Assembly: GCA_902984215.1 (NCBI GenBank)
Contig: CADWAF010002617.1
Coordinates: 1 to 12,876 of the forward strand
Length of the DNA: 12,876 nt
Origin: Willaertia magna
Taxonomy: Eukaryota > Heterolobosea > Eutetramitea > Acrasida > Naegleriidae
Direction: 5' to 3'
In this document: positions 1 through 7,241 of the stretch, one piece after another
Position numbering within the stretch: position 1 is the first letter of the stretch
Layout: each line of letters opens with the position of its first letter
The notes under the pieces: generated by a model
What the model was told of the DNA's origin: nothing
What the model saw: only the letters and a program-made list of their open reading frames with translations
The model's database searches: none
Program-made: the position numbers and the translations under genes

Positions 1-594
1 AAATAAAATATTATTTTTTGTAATGTGTAAAGTTTTAATTTTTAAATTTTTTGTTAAATTTAATAAAAAATTATTTGGATAAATTGTAAATATTGGTTTT
101 ATATTTTGTAAATTATTATTTTGTAAATTATTTTGTAATAAATTATTAAATAAATAAATTTTAATTATTTTATTTGTTGAAATTATTAAAAATAAATTTT
201 CATTAAAATTAAATTGTAAAATTTTTAAAATGGATTCATTATTAAAATTATTTTTTTGTAAAATATTATTTTGTAAAGTATTATTAAATAAATTTTTTAA
301 AAAATAAATAGAATGAAATGATAAAGAATAAAAAGAAATGGAACCATCTACTTTTCCACATAATAATAAATTTTGTAAATTATTATTTTTTAAATTATTA
401 TTTTGTAAAGTATTTTCGGAATTTAAAGTTTCGGAATTATTCTTTTCGGAATTTAAAAAATGAATAAAACAACAACAAGTAGTATCGTTAGACAAAAGTA
501 ATTGAGGAGTAATTAAAGATGTTGTTGTTGGTGATGATGAATGTTGTTGAAGATTTTGATTGGTATGGTTAGTGGTTGTTGTAGTATTTAACAT
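1..594 (-). CDS. Partial beta-propeller-like (WD40-like) protein, N-terminal part
   Basis: The minus strand is open from an ATG at 594 to the left edge, about 198 codons without a stop in very AT-rich DNA, so this is a real gene whose 3' end lies outside the window. The ATG follows a long A-rich leader. The first 35 residues are Thr/Ser/Gln-rich low complexity, then comes a Cys cluster (TTCCCFIHF) and two spacers made of repeated Leu-Gln-Asn. Two stretches look like propeller blades: LLLCGKVDGSISFYSL near residue 75-90, and ILKILQFNFNENLFLIIST followed by NKIIKIYLFNN near 121-150. A third seems to begin at IKTLHITKNNILF. The spacing and the pattern of a hydrophobic strand, polar turn, then I-x-I/F-Y-L resemble WD40 repeats, although no WD dipeptide is present. 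The family assignment is inference; the reading frame is directly seen. Codon use is extreme (TTA, AAT, TTT), like the first 300 codons of the patatin gene. Confidence 0.72.
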   Translation of the reverse strand, partial: MLNTTTTTNHTNQNLQQHSSSPTTTSLITPQLLLSNDTTCCCFIHFLNSEKNNSETLNSENTLQNNNLKNNNLQNLLLCGKVDGSISFYSLSFHSIYFLKNLFNNTLQNNILQKNNFNNESILKILQFNFNENLFLIISTNKIIKIYLFNNLLQNNLQNNNLQNIKPIFTIYPNNFLLNLTKNLKIKTLHITKNNILF

Positions 595-682
595 TTTTTT
601 TTTAATTTTTTTTTTTAATTTTTTTGAAAATTTGTGAAAAATTATTGTAAAGCTTAACGGGAATGCACGTTGAAACAACTGG

Positions 683-734
683 ATTCATGCATGAATAGGA
701 TTGAATATTTATTTAAAGTAAGGTTCCTACTTTA
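683..734. promoter_or_regulatory. Palindrome and inverted repeat upstream of the partial gene
   Basis: ATTCATGCATGAAT (683-696) is a perfect 14-bp palindrome about 90 nt upstream of the ATG at 594. It is followed by TAAAGTA and TACTTTA (714-720 and 728-734), perfect arms around a 7-nt spacer. Such sites can bind dimeric regulators or form small hairpins in a 5' leader. The symmetry is seen; the function is a guess. Confidence 0.25.
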
Positions 735-952
735 GAATTATAAAATTCAAAAAAAACCATAACGAATAATGATAATTCTTTAATGTTCAAAATAAAGTAG
801 TTTTAATCTTTTGTTAGAACAAGAATTACTCTAGCTTTCTGCTCAATTAACTTTAGATAAGTTTGAGCTTAACAACTTCACCTAATTATGAAGTTTTTCC
901 AACACTCATAGGGCTATTGTGATTCGATTTTTTTGCAATGAAAATAGTTTAT

Positions 953-1048
953 TAGCTGTATTATTAGTTATTAAGCGTTGTTGTTTTTATTATGGGTTGT
1001 GATGGTGTTGAGGCAAAGTCAACACTTATAATCCAAAGAATACAGCTA
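953..1048 (+). ncRNA. Candidate structured RNA: long two-part hairpin
   Basis: TAGCTGTATT (953-962) pairs perfectly over 10 bp with AATACAGCTA (1039-1048). Inside, GGGTTGTGA (994-1002) pairs with TTATAATCC (1026-1034) over 9 bp, and GTGTTGA (1005-1011) pairs perfectly with TCAACAC (1019-1025) around the 7-nt loop GGCAAAG. Three of the inner pairs are G-U and work only in plus-strand RNA, which gives a direction. A 31-nt unpaired stretch (963-993) faces only AAAG on the other side. ACA directly follows the basal stem (1048-1050) and AAAATA lies just before it (941-946), which loosely recalls the ACA and H boxes of H/ACA snoRNAs, but the lopsided internal loop does not fit that class well. No homologue is recognised. 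Confidence 0.35.
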
Positions 1049-1105
1049 CAAGAATATCGAAGATTACAATAAAAAACAAAATAAAAAGAAAAACAATAAA
1101 TTGTT

Positions 1106-1422
1106 TAGTGTGTAGAAAGGATTATTGGTTGTTAAATGCAGAAAACCTGAAAACCGGTTAACCGATAAATGACCGTTTTGGTTTGTTGGCCAGTTTTTAC
1201 GGTTCCATTTCGAAAATTAAGTAAAACCATAATTTCAAATTATAAAATTAAATTATTTCAAAGTGTATTTATAAACAATAAATAACTTTAATTTCTAATC
1301 AACATAATATCATGTGGAAATATCCTTAAATGGATTTTCATTCACAGTTCATACTCTCAAAGAGAGTAGTGGGTTGATTGCCATATTCCTGGTTAATCTC
1401 CCATTAAATTTATTCAATAGAA
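1106..1422 (+). repeat. Composite intergenic element, copy A (long form)
   Basis: This shares ordered blocks with copy B near 8224-8435: TAGTGTGT (1106-1113); a 33-nt block 1147-1179 (copy B lacks one base); TGGCC (1187-1191); TTTCGAAAATTAA (1208-1220); an identical 33-nt AT-rich block 1225-1257 containing the near-palindrome ATAATTTCAAATTAT; an identical 65-nt block 1340-1404; and CAATAGAA (1415-1422). Spacers between blocks have diverged. Copy A has 85 extra nt (1258-1342) between the last two large blocks, with ATT at both junctions. It lies between the 5' end of the partial gene and the 3' end of the patatin gene. Confidence 0.85.
1340..1404 (+). ncRNA. 65-nt conserved double-hairpin block, copy A
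   Basis: This block is identical over 65 nt to 8355-8419. Hairpin 1 is TACTCTC, loop AAA, GAGAGTA (7 perfect pairs). Hairpin 2 is built from TGGG and CCCA at the base, GATT and AATC in the middle, and CCA and TGG around the loop TATTCC, with one G-U pair that works only in plus-strand RNA. Identity here, against diverged spacers beside it, suggests selection on the folded sequence or a recent spread. No known RNA family is recognised: there are no snoRNA C/D boxes and no tRNA fold. The RNA call is inference; the identity and pairing are seen. Confidence 0.45.
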
Positions 1423-1612
1423 ATCAAAATCTAATACTTTTCTTTACATCTAAAGTTATAATAAAATTCTACTTGTAATATTTCTGTTATATTTAAATGT
1501 AATCCTTCAATTTTTCATTCTTATTTATTATTATAAACAATCTATATGTTTGTCAAGGCAAGTTTTAAGATATTTTAATTTCTTAAATAATTTACAATTT
1601 TATTAAATAAAT

Positions 1613-3973
1613 TTAAAAATATTGATTCAATAAAAGTATTAATTGATTAAAAGATTCATCATTTTGAATATATTCTCTTGTAGCTAATGTCATAATTTCA
1701 AAATGTTCAGGATTTATACTATCCAATGGAACATCTATATTCATTAAAGGATTAAATCTAAAATAATGAATTCCTTGTTGTTGTTGTTGACCTAATTGAT
1801 TAAATTGATTAACAAAATCATAAACTCTACGATGAATAGCTTCACTACTCATACTTAATTGAAAGATATCTAATAAAGTATTTACATTTAAATGTACATG
1901 AGATGAATCATTAATCTCAATATCCTTACTAATTGTAGGTGCACTACTAGAACTACTTAACCAACCAAACCAACCACTACCACTGCTATTACTGTTATTA
2001 TTATTTGTATTATTGTTATTATTAGAACCTACTCCACTATCAGCTCCACTACTATTAATGGTAGCTGTTGTAGAAGTAATATTTCCCTTCATCTTAGTTA
2101 CCTTTCCAGTTCCTAAACTAACTACAATGAAATGTTTCTTTCCTTTCCAAAGATTTAACATTTCATGTACTGCAATCTCTGTTGGATTATTATTAGTAAC
2201 ACCTCCATCAATAAAGTAAGAATTACCAATTTTCTTTCTATCAAAATAGATAGGAGCTGCACTACTTGCACGTAAAGCTTGGGTAATAGGTATATTCTTA
2301 CCTGTAAATGTACCTTTATAACGGATTGGTTCGTTTTGATAAGTAAAAGGTGAAGGATATGTTCTAAAGATATATGATACAGGTTCTTCTCTTTCCTTTT
2401 CATCTTCTCTTTCTTGAAGGCTAGTTACGAAAAAGGCTTTAGGTTTAACATTATACAAATCATTTAACATTATTGCTTCATTCGTTTCTTTATCTCTACC
2501 TACAGTTTCTAATAATAAGGATTCTAACTTTGCACCTTCATACCAAGAACCACTAGACATAACCTTAATAAATTTAGTTAAAGTTTCATTTAGTATCTTC
2601 TTTGAAGAAAAGATTTCAGTTCCGAATTGTAAATATAATTGTTTAATTTCTTCACCTGACATTCCACTTTGTATTCCTCTTGCACATAAAGCACCAGTAC
2701 TCGTTCCACAAACAAGATCAAACATATCGGAAATTCTTCTACCCATACGTTTTTCAATTTCTATTAACATGATAGATAGAATAATACCCTTAATACCTCC
2801 TCCATCTAAACTTAATACCAATACAGGCTTTTCATTATTATTATCAATAGTTGTTGTATTATTATTACCATTCATCATCATTGTATTATTATTAACCAAT
2901 AAACCATAAGTATTATCCATTGTAGGATAACCAATAGAAGAAGATGAACTAACATTATTAATATTACTTGAATAAAAACTTGGAGATAAAAAGGAAGATG
3001 AAGAACTAGTCCTACTTAACGAAAAGCCTTCCTCTCCAACATCCTTATCATCATCCCCTTGTCCCTTACCTCTATTATTACTAAATACCTTTTCCGTAAA
3101 GATTGAATCCCCAAAAATCTCTTTCGATAACTTTACATCAACCAATGAAGTAGTATCCAACTTGCACTTTAAAGAACTTTCAAAATTATTTTTTAAATAA
3201 AAACAATACAAAAAAGTTCTATTTATAGATTTTAAAATATAAAATTCAAATAAATAATCAATAGAATAAGTATAATAAGTTTGTAAAAATGAATTTAATT
3301 GCTTTAAAAAATATAAATGTTGATCTATTTGTTCTACTTTATTTAAATAAGGATTAAATAAAATTCCAAATTTTTCTAAATGAAAATATTTTTTCCATTG
3401 CGTTTCTATAATTTTTAAAATATTACAAAAAGTTGTTAATTTTAAATTTATTCCAATGGAAGAACAAATATCTCTAATAAATTGTATTGGATTTTTATCT
3501 AATAAATTATAATTATAATTTAAATTATAATTTACAATTTGTATTAAAATTTTTTTTAATTGATTCGTTTTAAATGTTTCAATTAATTTTATAATAATTG
3601 CTTTTCTTAAAATATCTTTATCAAATTGTTGTAATGAAATTATATTTACAATACCATATTCAGTCCAACGAAATATATAATCCCCAATTTTTATTCCTAA
3701 ACATAAAAGTCCATGGGCGGGAAGGTTTTGTTCATTTAAATAATTACATAAGGCGGGAAAGAAGGGGAAATAATCTGGATCAATTAATACAAGTTGTAAG
3801 TTTTCCATTTTTTTTATTTGTAAATAATTTTCTCCGTAGAAATTTGTAAAGAGTTTTTCCGCATTTCCATAAATATCTATTATTGCGTTTCTATCAAAAG
3901 TATCTAAGCCTAAAGCGTGAATGGTTTTGGTATTTAATTTTTTAATTAATAGAGAACGATCTAATAAATTCAT
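1613..3973 (-). CDS. Patatin-like phospholipase, iPLA2-gamma (PNPLA8) type
   Basis: This 786-residue intronless gene encodes a lipid acyl hydrolase using a Ser-Asp dyad. The patatin domain runs from about residue 383 to 625: the glycine-rich oxyanion motif DGGGIKG (390-396), the nucleophile elbow GTSTG with Ser425, PITQALRASSAAPIYF (562-577), the DGG motif with Asp589 followed by VTNNNP, and VVSLGTGK (617-624). The C-terminal HYFRFNPLMNIDVPLD (near 736-751), followed by a helix, matches the tail of animal PNPLA8/iPLA2-gamma, which supports that subtype over plant patatins. Residues 1-300 form an unrecognised, more AT-rich N-terminal region; 318-381 is Ser/Asn-rich linker, and an Asn/Ser/Gly insert sits at about 632-680. 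No ankyrin repeats or clear signal peptide are visible. AATAAA lies about 10 nt after the stop. Expected activity is calcium-independent release of fatty acids from phospholipids; location is unknown. Confidence 0.93.
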   Translation of the reverse strand: MNLLDRSLLIKKLNTKTIHALGLDTFDRNAIIDIYGNAEKLFTNFYGENYLQIKKMENLQLVLIDPDYFPFFPALCNYLNEQNLPAHGLLCLGIKIGDYIFRWTEYGIVNIISLQQFDKDILRKAIIIKLIETFKTNQLKKILIQIVNYNLNYNYNLLDKNPIQFIRDICSSIGINLKLTTFCNILKIIETQWKKYFHLEKFGILFNPYLNKVEQIDQHLYFLKQLNSFLQTYYTYSIDYLFEFYILKSINRTFLYCFYLKNNFESSLKCKLDTTSLVDVKLSKEIFGDSIFTEKVFSNNRGKGQGDDDKDVGEEGFSLSRTSSSSSFLSPSFYSSNINNVSSSSSIGYPTMDNTYGLLVNNNTMMMNGNNNTTTIDNNNEKPVLVLSLDGGGIKGIILSIMLIEIEKRMGRRISDMFDLVCGTSTGALCARGIQSGMSGEEIKQLYLQFGTEIFSSKKILNETLTKFIKVMSSGSWYEGAKLESLLLETVGRDKETNEAIMLNDLYNVKPKAFFVTSLQEREDEKEREEPVSYIFRTYPSPFTYQNEPIRYKGTFTGKNIPITQALRASSAAPIYFDRKKIGNSYFIDGGVTNNNPTEIAVHEMLNLWKGKKHFIVVSLGTGKVTKMKGNITSTTATINSSGADSGVGSNNNNNTNNNNSNSSGSGWFGWLSSSSSAPTISKDIEINDSSHVHLNVNTLLDIFQLSMSSEAIHRRVYDFVNQFNQLGQQQQQGIHYFRFNPLMNIDVPLDSINPEHFEIMTLATREYIQNDESFNQLILLLNQYF

Positions 3974-4781
3974 TTTTTTAAATTATTATTAAATAAATAG
4001 ATAACCATCACAAAACGTTTTGACAAGTTTTTTTGAAGACCATTTTTCACTCGTGTTTGAGCTGCACAGCGACGCCTTAATATTACTAAAAAAGGAAGGT
4101 TTTCAATAACTGTATCTTCGTTTCCATTCAACGTAATAAACTGTTATTACTTATTATATTTCTTGAATAACGCATTGCTATTTAATTAGTAAATAAAGTT
4201 TTGAACCTTACAACACTTAATGCTACATAATGCCTTAACAAATCAATTAATTGTTAACATTTATTTCTTTTGATGTAACCATAGATTCAAAATTGTTAAT
4301 TTTTATAGCTTGTGTATAACGTTTGACAACAAGTGATAGCCCATTATAAAATTAAATTTGGGAAATAATTTCTTTTTCGAATATTGAAAACCAATAACTA
4401 CAATTACTATGGTCTTTACATCTGGAGTTTTCATTGCAAAAGGACCTGTTAAAACTTTCTTTTATTCAGTTGGTCCAGTATTTATTCTAATAAAACGCGA
4501 TCTGCGTTATGCCTCAAAACCATTTTCTGTTTAAAACTTTCCAAATTCTTGTTGAAATCGTCACGTTAAAAATTAGGGTTTTATCGAACGATTTAAAATT
4601 CACATCATTAATTTGAGAAGAAGTGAATTAAAAAAAAGAATAGTTTTAAAATACATTAATCTATTCTGGACATAAATAATAATAATACTTTACAGATTGT
4701 TTTGATTCACCTATTTCAAAAAATATTTGTGTATTATTAAGCCAAAATATTAATATTTGTGAAGACTTCTTGCAAGATAAG
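3974..4781. promoter_or_regulatory. Divergent promoter region of about 800 bp
   Basis: This lies between the patatin start (minus) and the Asn-rich gene (plus), so it must serve both. An A-rich leader precedes the patatin ATG. ATAACGCA occurs at 4167-4174 (plus) and, inverted, at 4503-4510; the same octamer recurs in the next promoter at 6452-6459. A doubtful 41-codon frame occupies 4409-4534. The 100 nt before 4782 are AT-rich, with A and T runs. No certain TATA box or transcription start can be assigned. Confidence 0.45.
4409..4534 (+). CDS. Doubtful micro-ORF, 41 residues
   Basis: An ATG-TAA frame of 41 codons encodes MVFTSGVFIAKGPVK and continues with a hydrophobic middle (SVGPVFILI) and a basic tail. 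It is richer in G and C than the flanking sequence and uses mixed codons. It could be a small peptide gene, an upstream ORF in the leader of the Asn-rich gene about 250 nt downstream, or chance. No homologue is recognised, and the ATAACGCA motif lies within it, which favours promoter sequence over coding. Confidence 0.15.
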   Translation: MVFTSGVFIAKGPVKTFFYSVGPVFILIKRDLRYASKPFSV

Positions 4782-5936
4782 ATGAATGGTATTCTTTCTC
4801 ACCATCACACCACAACCCACAAAAGAGATACAATGAAGAGTAGTTGTCTCGTTTTTGTAGATGAATCAGATGAATTATTAAACAGATCCTCACCAAGAAA
4901 GCAAAGCTCTGGTAATAGCAAACTACTGCAAAACAATACACAACAACAAGCAACAATTAACCATAATACCAGTAATAATATTCAATTAATCAATGGTCAT
5001 TATGCCACAGTTAATGTTAATAACAAATCTACCATTAATAATGGTAAGCATTCTTCAATGATGACAATGGGTATAATACCTGAACCTAAAGTTCAAGGTA
5101 TTGAAAAGAGAAGAGCAAATAGAAAAGTTTCAAATCACAGTCCAAGTAAAGTACATGGTAAATATTGTCAGATTAGAAAACAATTGAGGACATATCAAGG
5201 TTTTGAAGATAACTATTTTGTTTTACAGTTTAATGCCTCAAACTCAACTCTTGTTGAAGAAGATCAATTATTAAAACAAGCGTCACCACCACCACAACTA
5301 GAAGCAGCAACAACAATCACAACAAATAATAATAAGCTTAGTGTGAATACAGAAACTACAAGAACAATTAGCAAAACTATAGAGAAGCAAAAGATCAGTA
5401 ATTGTAACAACAGTAACAATAATAATAACTACAATAATAATAAGGTTATAAACAATAGCGAGAATAATCTTTACATTAATGATGATCTCATGAATATGCA
5501 CGATCATTCCTTAAATGCAAAGAAGAAGAAGAATACATTTTCAATAGATTTGAACGAAGAAGGAAATAATAATTATTATTCCAATTTTTGTACCAATAGC
5601 AATTGTAGTTTAGTTTCTTCATCTACTAATTGTAGTAGCAACAGTAGTGGAAAAAGTGAAGAACAAGAAGAAAATGTTCTTAAGGAAGAAAATGATTTTC
5701 TTCTTTTTCCAACAATTGATCTTGAGGGAGCTTTTGAGGGAATTTTACCATTCACTTTGGAAGGAGATGGTAATATGAATCAAAGCGTTAATAATAATTA
5801 TAACAATATTGTTGGAACTGGTAATTATGTTAATCAGAATATTAATAATAATCATTCAGTAATGAATGATAAGATTACTCCAGAAGAAGCATTAGATACA
5901 TTAATTTATGCTTTAATAAATGGAGAAGTACTGTAA
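4782..5936 (+). CDS. Asn-rich low-complexity protein, possible nuclear regulator
   Basis: The frame opens at a TTG at 4770, but the first ATG is at 4782 with A at -3, giving 384 residues. A second ATG at residue 18 is also possible. Most of the protein is Asn/Ser/Gln-rich low complexity, including a broken Asn run near 208-220 and a Lys run near 247-250. Two parts look ordered. Residues 103-136 are strongly basic (KRRANRK, then KVHGKYCQIRKQLR) and run into TYQGFEDNYFVLQFN; this resembles a nuclear localisation or nucleic-acid-binding patch. Residues 305-330 are acidic and hydrophobic (FLLFPTIDLEGAFEGILPF), as in activation domains. The end, ITPEEALDTLIYALINGEVL, is a predicted helix. No named domain is recognised, so a regulatory role is inference from composition. 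Coding is supported by the long frame and by codon use matching its neighbours. Confidence 0.75.
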   Translation: MNGILSHHHTTTHKRDTMKSSCLVFVDESDELLNRSSPRKQSSGNSKLLQNNTQQQATINHNTSNNIQLINGHYATVNVNNKSTINNGKHSSMMTMGIIPEPKVQGIEKRRANRKVSNHSPSKVHGKYCQIRKQLRTYQGFEDNYFVLQFNASNSTLVEEDQLLKQASPPPQLEAATTITTNNNKLSVNTETTRTISKTIEKQKISNCNNSNNNNNYNNNKVINNSENNLYINDDLMNMHDHSLNAKKKKNTFSIDLNEEGNNNYYSNFCTNSNCSLVSSSTNCSSNSSGKSEEQEENVLKEENDFLLFPTIDLEGAFEGILPFTLEGDGNMNQSVNNNYNNIVGTGNYVNQNINNNHSVMNDKITPEEALDTLIYALINGEVL

Positions 5937-6574
5937 TTTAATTTGTACGTTACATGAAAGTCTAATTTGTTTTTTCTCTTCTTAATGTTGTTGGCTTCGA
6001 AAAATTCGTAGTTTATAATGTTCTTCTTCCTTACTGACACCAGAAGAAAGAAAGATGTTAAGGGAAGCAAGGAATACTGTTAACGAAGAGTAAAGTTTTA
6101 GGCTAGTGAGGAAGGCTAGGGAGAAAATTGCCTAAAAAGAATTTGAAATATTAATTTGAGATATTTCTTTATTAGAAGTGTATGTACTATTAGATATAAT
6201 TTTTCTAAGGGCAGGTATTTTGTTCAGTCCTAATTACAATACATGGTAATTTATTTTTATGTAATTTTATAATCATTAATTTAGATTTATGCTTTTCCTT
6301 TTGGAGGAAATTCCATTTTTATAAAAAATTGACCAAATCTTTTTGGAAATTGCCCCTTGAAGCACAAAAAACATTTTCACTTTCGACGTTTTTAACTTTA
6401 ATTTGAACTAAATTTTGTAATCAAACATTCCAACGAACAAAGTTTTTGCGCATAACGCATCTTTGGTATTAGTACGATCTAACTAAAAAGAAAGTTTTTT
6501 ACTTCCATTCATTATTTTATGCTTGCTTAAAAAAATAAAACAACTAAGTGCTCAACATTATAGAGTTAGCAATA
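5937..6574. other. Intergenic interval: 3' flank plus promoter of the 124-residue gene
   Basis: No gene is supported. The left part is the 3' flank of the Asn-rich gene; a purine-rich stretch near 6041-6130 contains two copies of AGGCTAG. A possible donor GTACGT at 5945 and acceptor TAG near 6012 could mark a 3' UTR intron, which cannot be settled here. The right part carries GCATAACGCA (6450-6459), about 115 nt before the next ATG, and A-rich DNA at 6528-6540. Confidence 0.4.
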
Positions 6575-6949
6575 ATGAACCAAGTTCTTTCCCACTGCGT
6601 TAATAGCAACAACCCTATTGCTAATGAGGACAATAATAACAACACTAACAATAGCAGTAGTGGCATACAAATCCCTTTTACTACCAACATATTACAAGCC
6701 TTAAATGTTTATATCCCTCCTTTTTCTAGCCTAAACCAAGCTGAAAGAATAACTTACTATAGATTAATTCAAGGTATCCTATTAACCTTAATGCAAAGGA
6801 AATTAACTAAAGAAGAAATCTTTTATGCATTTTCTCAATCTCACTTTGAGATTGAGGAAGTACGTAAAGTATGGGATAAACTTGAAGAGAAGAACCCTAC
6901 AAGTTTCTATCAATACATTCGTCATGTTGCTGGTCAACAAAACCAGTAA
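6575..6949 (+). CDS. Small helical protein, 124 residues, unrecognised
   Basis: The frame runs back to a GTG at 6548, but the first usable ATG is at 6575 with A at -3 (ATAATG). Residues 1-35 are polar with an Asn/Ser run (NNNNTNNSSSG). From about residue 40 to the end the protein looks ordered and mainly helical: IPFTTNILQALNVYIPPFSS, LNQAERITYYRLIQGILLTL, then KLTKEEIFYAFSQSHFEIEE and VRKVWDKLEEKNPTSFYQYI. The alternation of polar and hydrophobic residues suggests a helical bundle of three or four helices of adaptor type. There is no signal peptide or membrane segment. I do not recognise the family. The complete second half without low complexity, together with the downstream TAA, makes it a likely real gene. 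It lies in the same direction as its neighbours, 626 nt after the previous stop codon and 292 nt before COMMD5. Confidence 0.75.
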   Translation: MNQVLSHCVNSNNPIANEDNNNNTNNSSSGIQIPFTTNILQALNVYIPPFSSLNQAERITYYRLIQGILLTLMQRKLTKEEIFYAFSQSHFEIEEVRKVWDKLEEKNPTSFYQYIRHVAGQQNQ

Positions 6950-7241
6950 ATTACTTTTAAGGCTTGTTAAATGTTAATTTTTAAAGCCTTTCCTTTTAAT
7001 TTGCATATTAACATTAACTAGCCCCACCATGCTAATCTTGTAATAACAATTAAGTATAGAATATAACCTTTCTATCCACATTCGTTTACCAATAATAACA
7101 ATATAAATAATAAACAAACATTCCTTTATCCCTTCTTATGCACTCCTTCTTCTTGTTTTTCTTCTTTCCTTACTATAACAACCTTCCAAAGTCGGAGCTT
7201 CAAACCCGTTCCACTTGATTAAAAAAAATTACAATTTAAAA
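6950..7241. promoter_or_regulatory. Short intergenic interval with pyrimidine-rich tract before COMMD5
   Basis: This 292-nt gap must hold the 3' end of the 124-residue gene and the COMMD5 promoter. The clearest features are a C/T-rich stretch near 7121-7176 (repeated CCTTCTT and CTTCTT) and an A-run at 7221-7228 close to the ATG. No inverted repeats or known motifs stand out. Confidence 0.35.

Larger units (their letters stand above)
595..1612. other. Gene-free interval of about 1 kb with many inverted repeats
   Basis: No convincing coding sequence is seen on either strand. The interval holds the A-rich leader of the partial gene (595-640), a 14-bp perfect palindrome ATTCATGCATGAAT (683-696), perfect inverted repeats at 714-734, 841-868 and 874-895, a long hairpin (953-1048), and composite repeat copy A (about 1106-1422). 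The last 200 nt are the 3' flank of the patatin gene, with an AATAAA on the minus strand at 1604-1599. Density of structure is well above that of the other intergenic stretches here. Confidence 0.6.

Noticed and set aside
595..640. T-runs before the partial gene as a special element
   Set aside because: On the coding strand they are the A-rich leader seen before several starts in this window.
1340..1404. tRNA or tRNA-derived SINE in the 65-nt block
   Set aside because: GGTTAATCTCC resembles a B box in only part of its positions, no A box is visible, and the fold is two hairpins, not a cloverleaf.
1106..1422. Terminal-inverted-repeat transposon (MITE)
   Set aside because: No matching inverted ends or target-site duplications could be found at the edges of either copy, and identity is patchy rather than uniform; not fully excluded.
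2013..2403. Open frames within the patatin gene on either strand
   Set aside because: They are shadows of the patatin frame with no domain pattern; the patatin motifs fix the true frame.
4770..4781. TTG start of the Asn-rich gene, and GTG start at 6548 for the 124-residue gene
   Set aside because: In both cases an ATG with A at -3 follows within a few codons; non-ATG starts are rare in eukaryotes.
5400..5470. AAT/AAC runs as a meaningful nucleotide repeat
   Set aside because: They are in-frame Asn codons in low-complexity protein, common in such genomes.
6019..6093. Short frames after the Asn-rich gene, including one reading TPEERK
   Set aside because: Only about 20 codons, in a purine-rich stretch, with no ATG in the more interesting frame and no clear splice link to the gene upstream.
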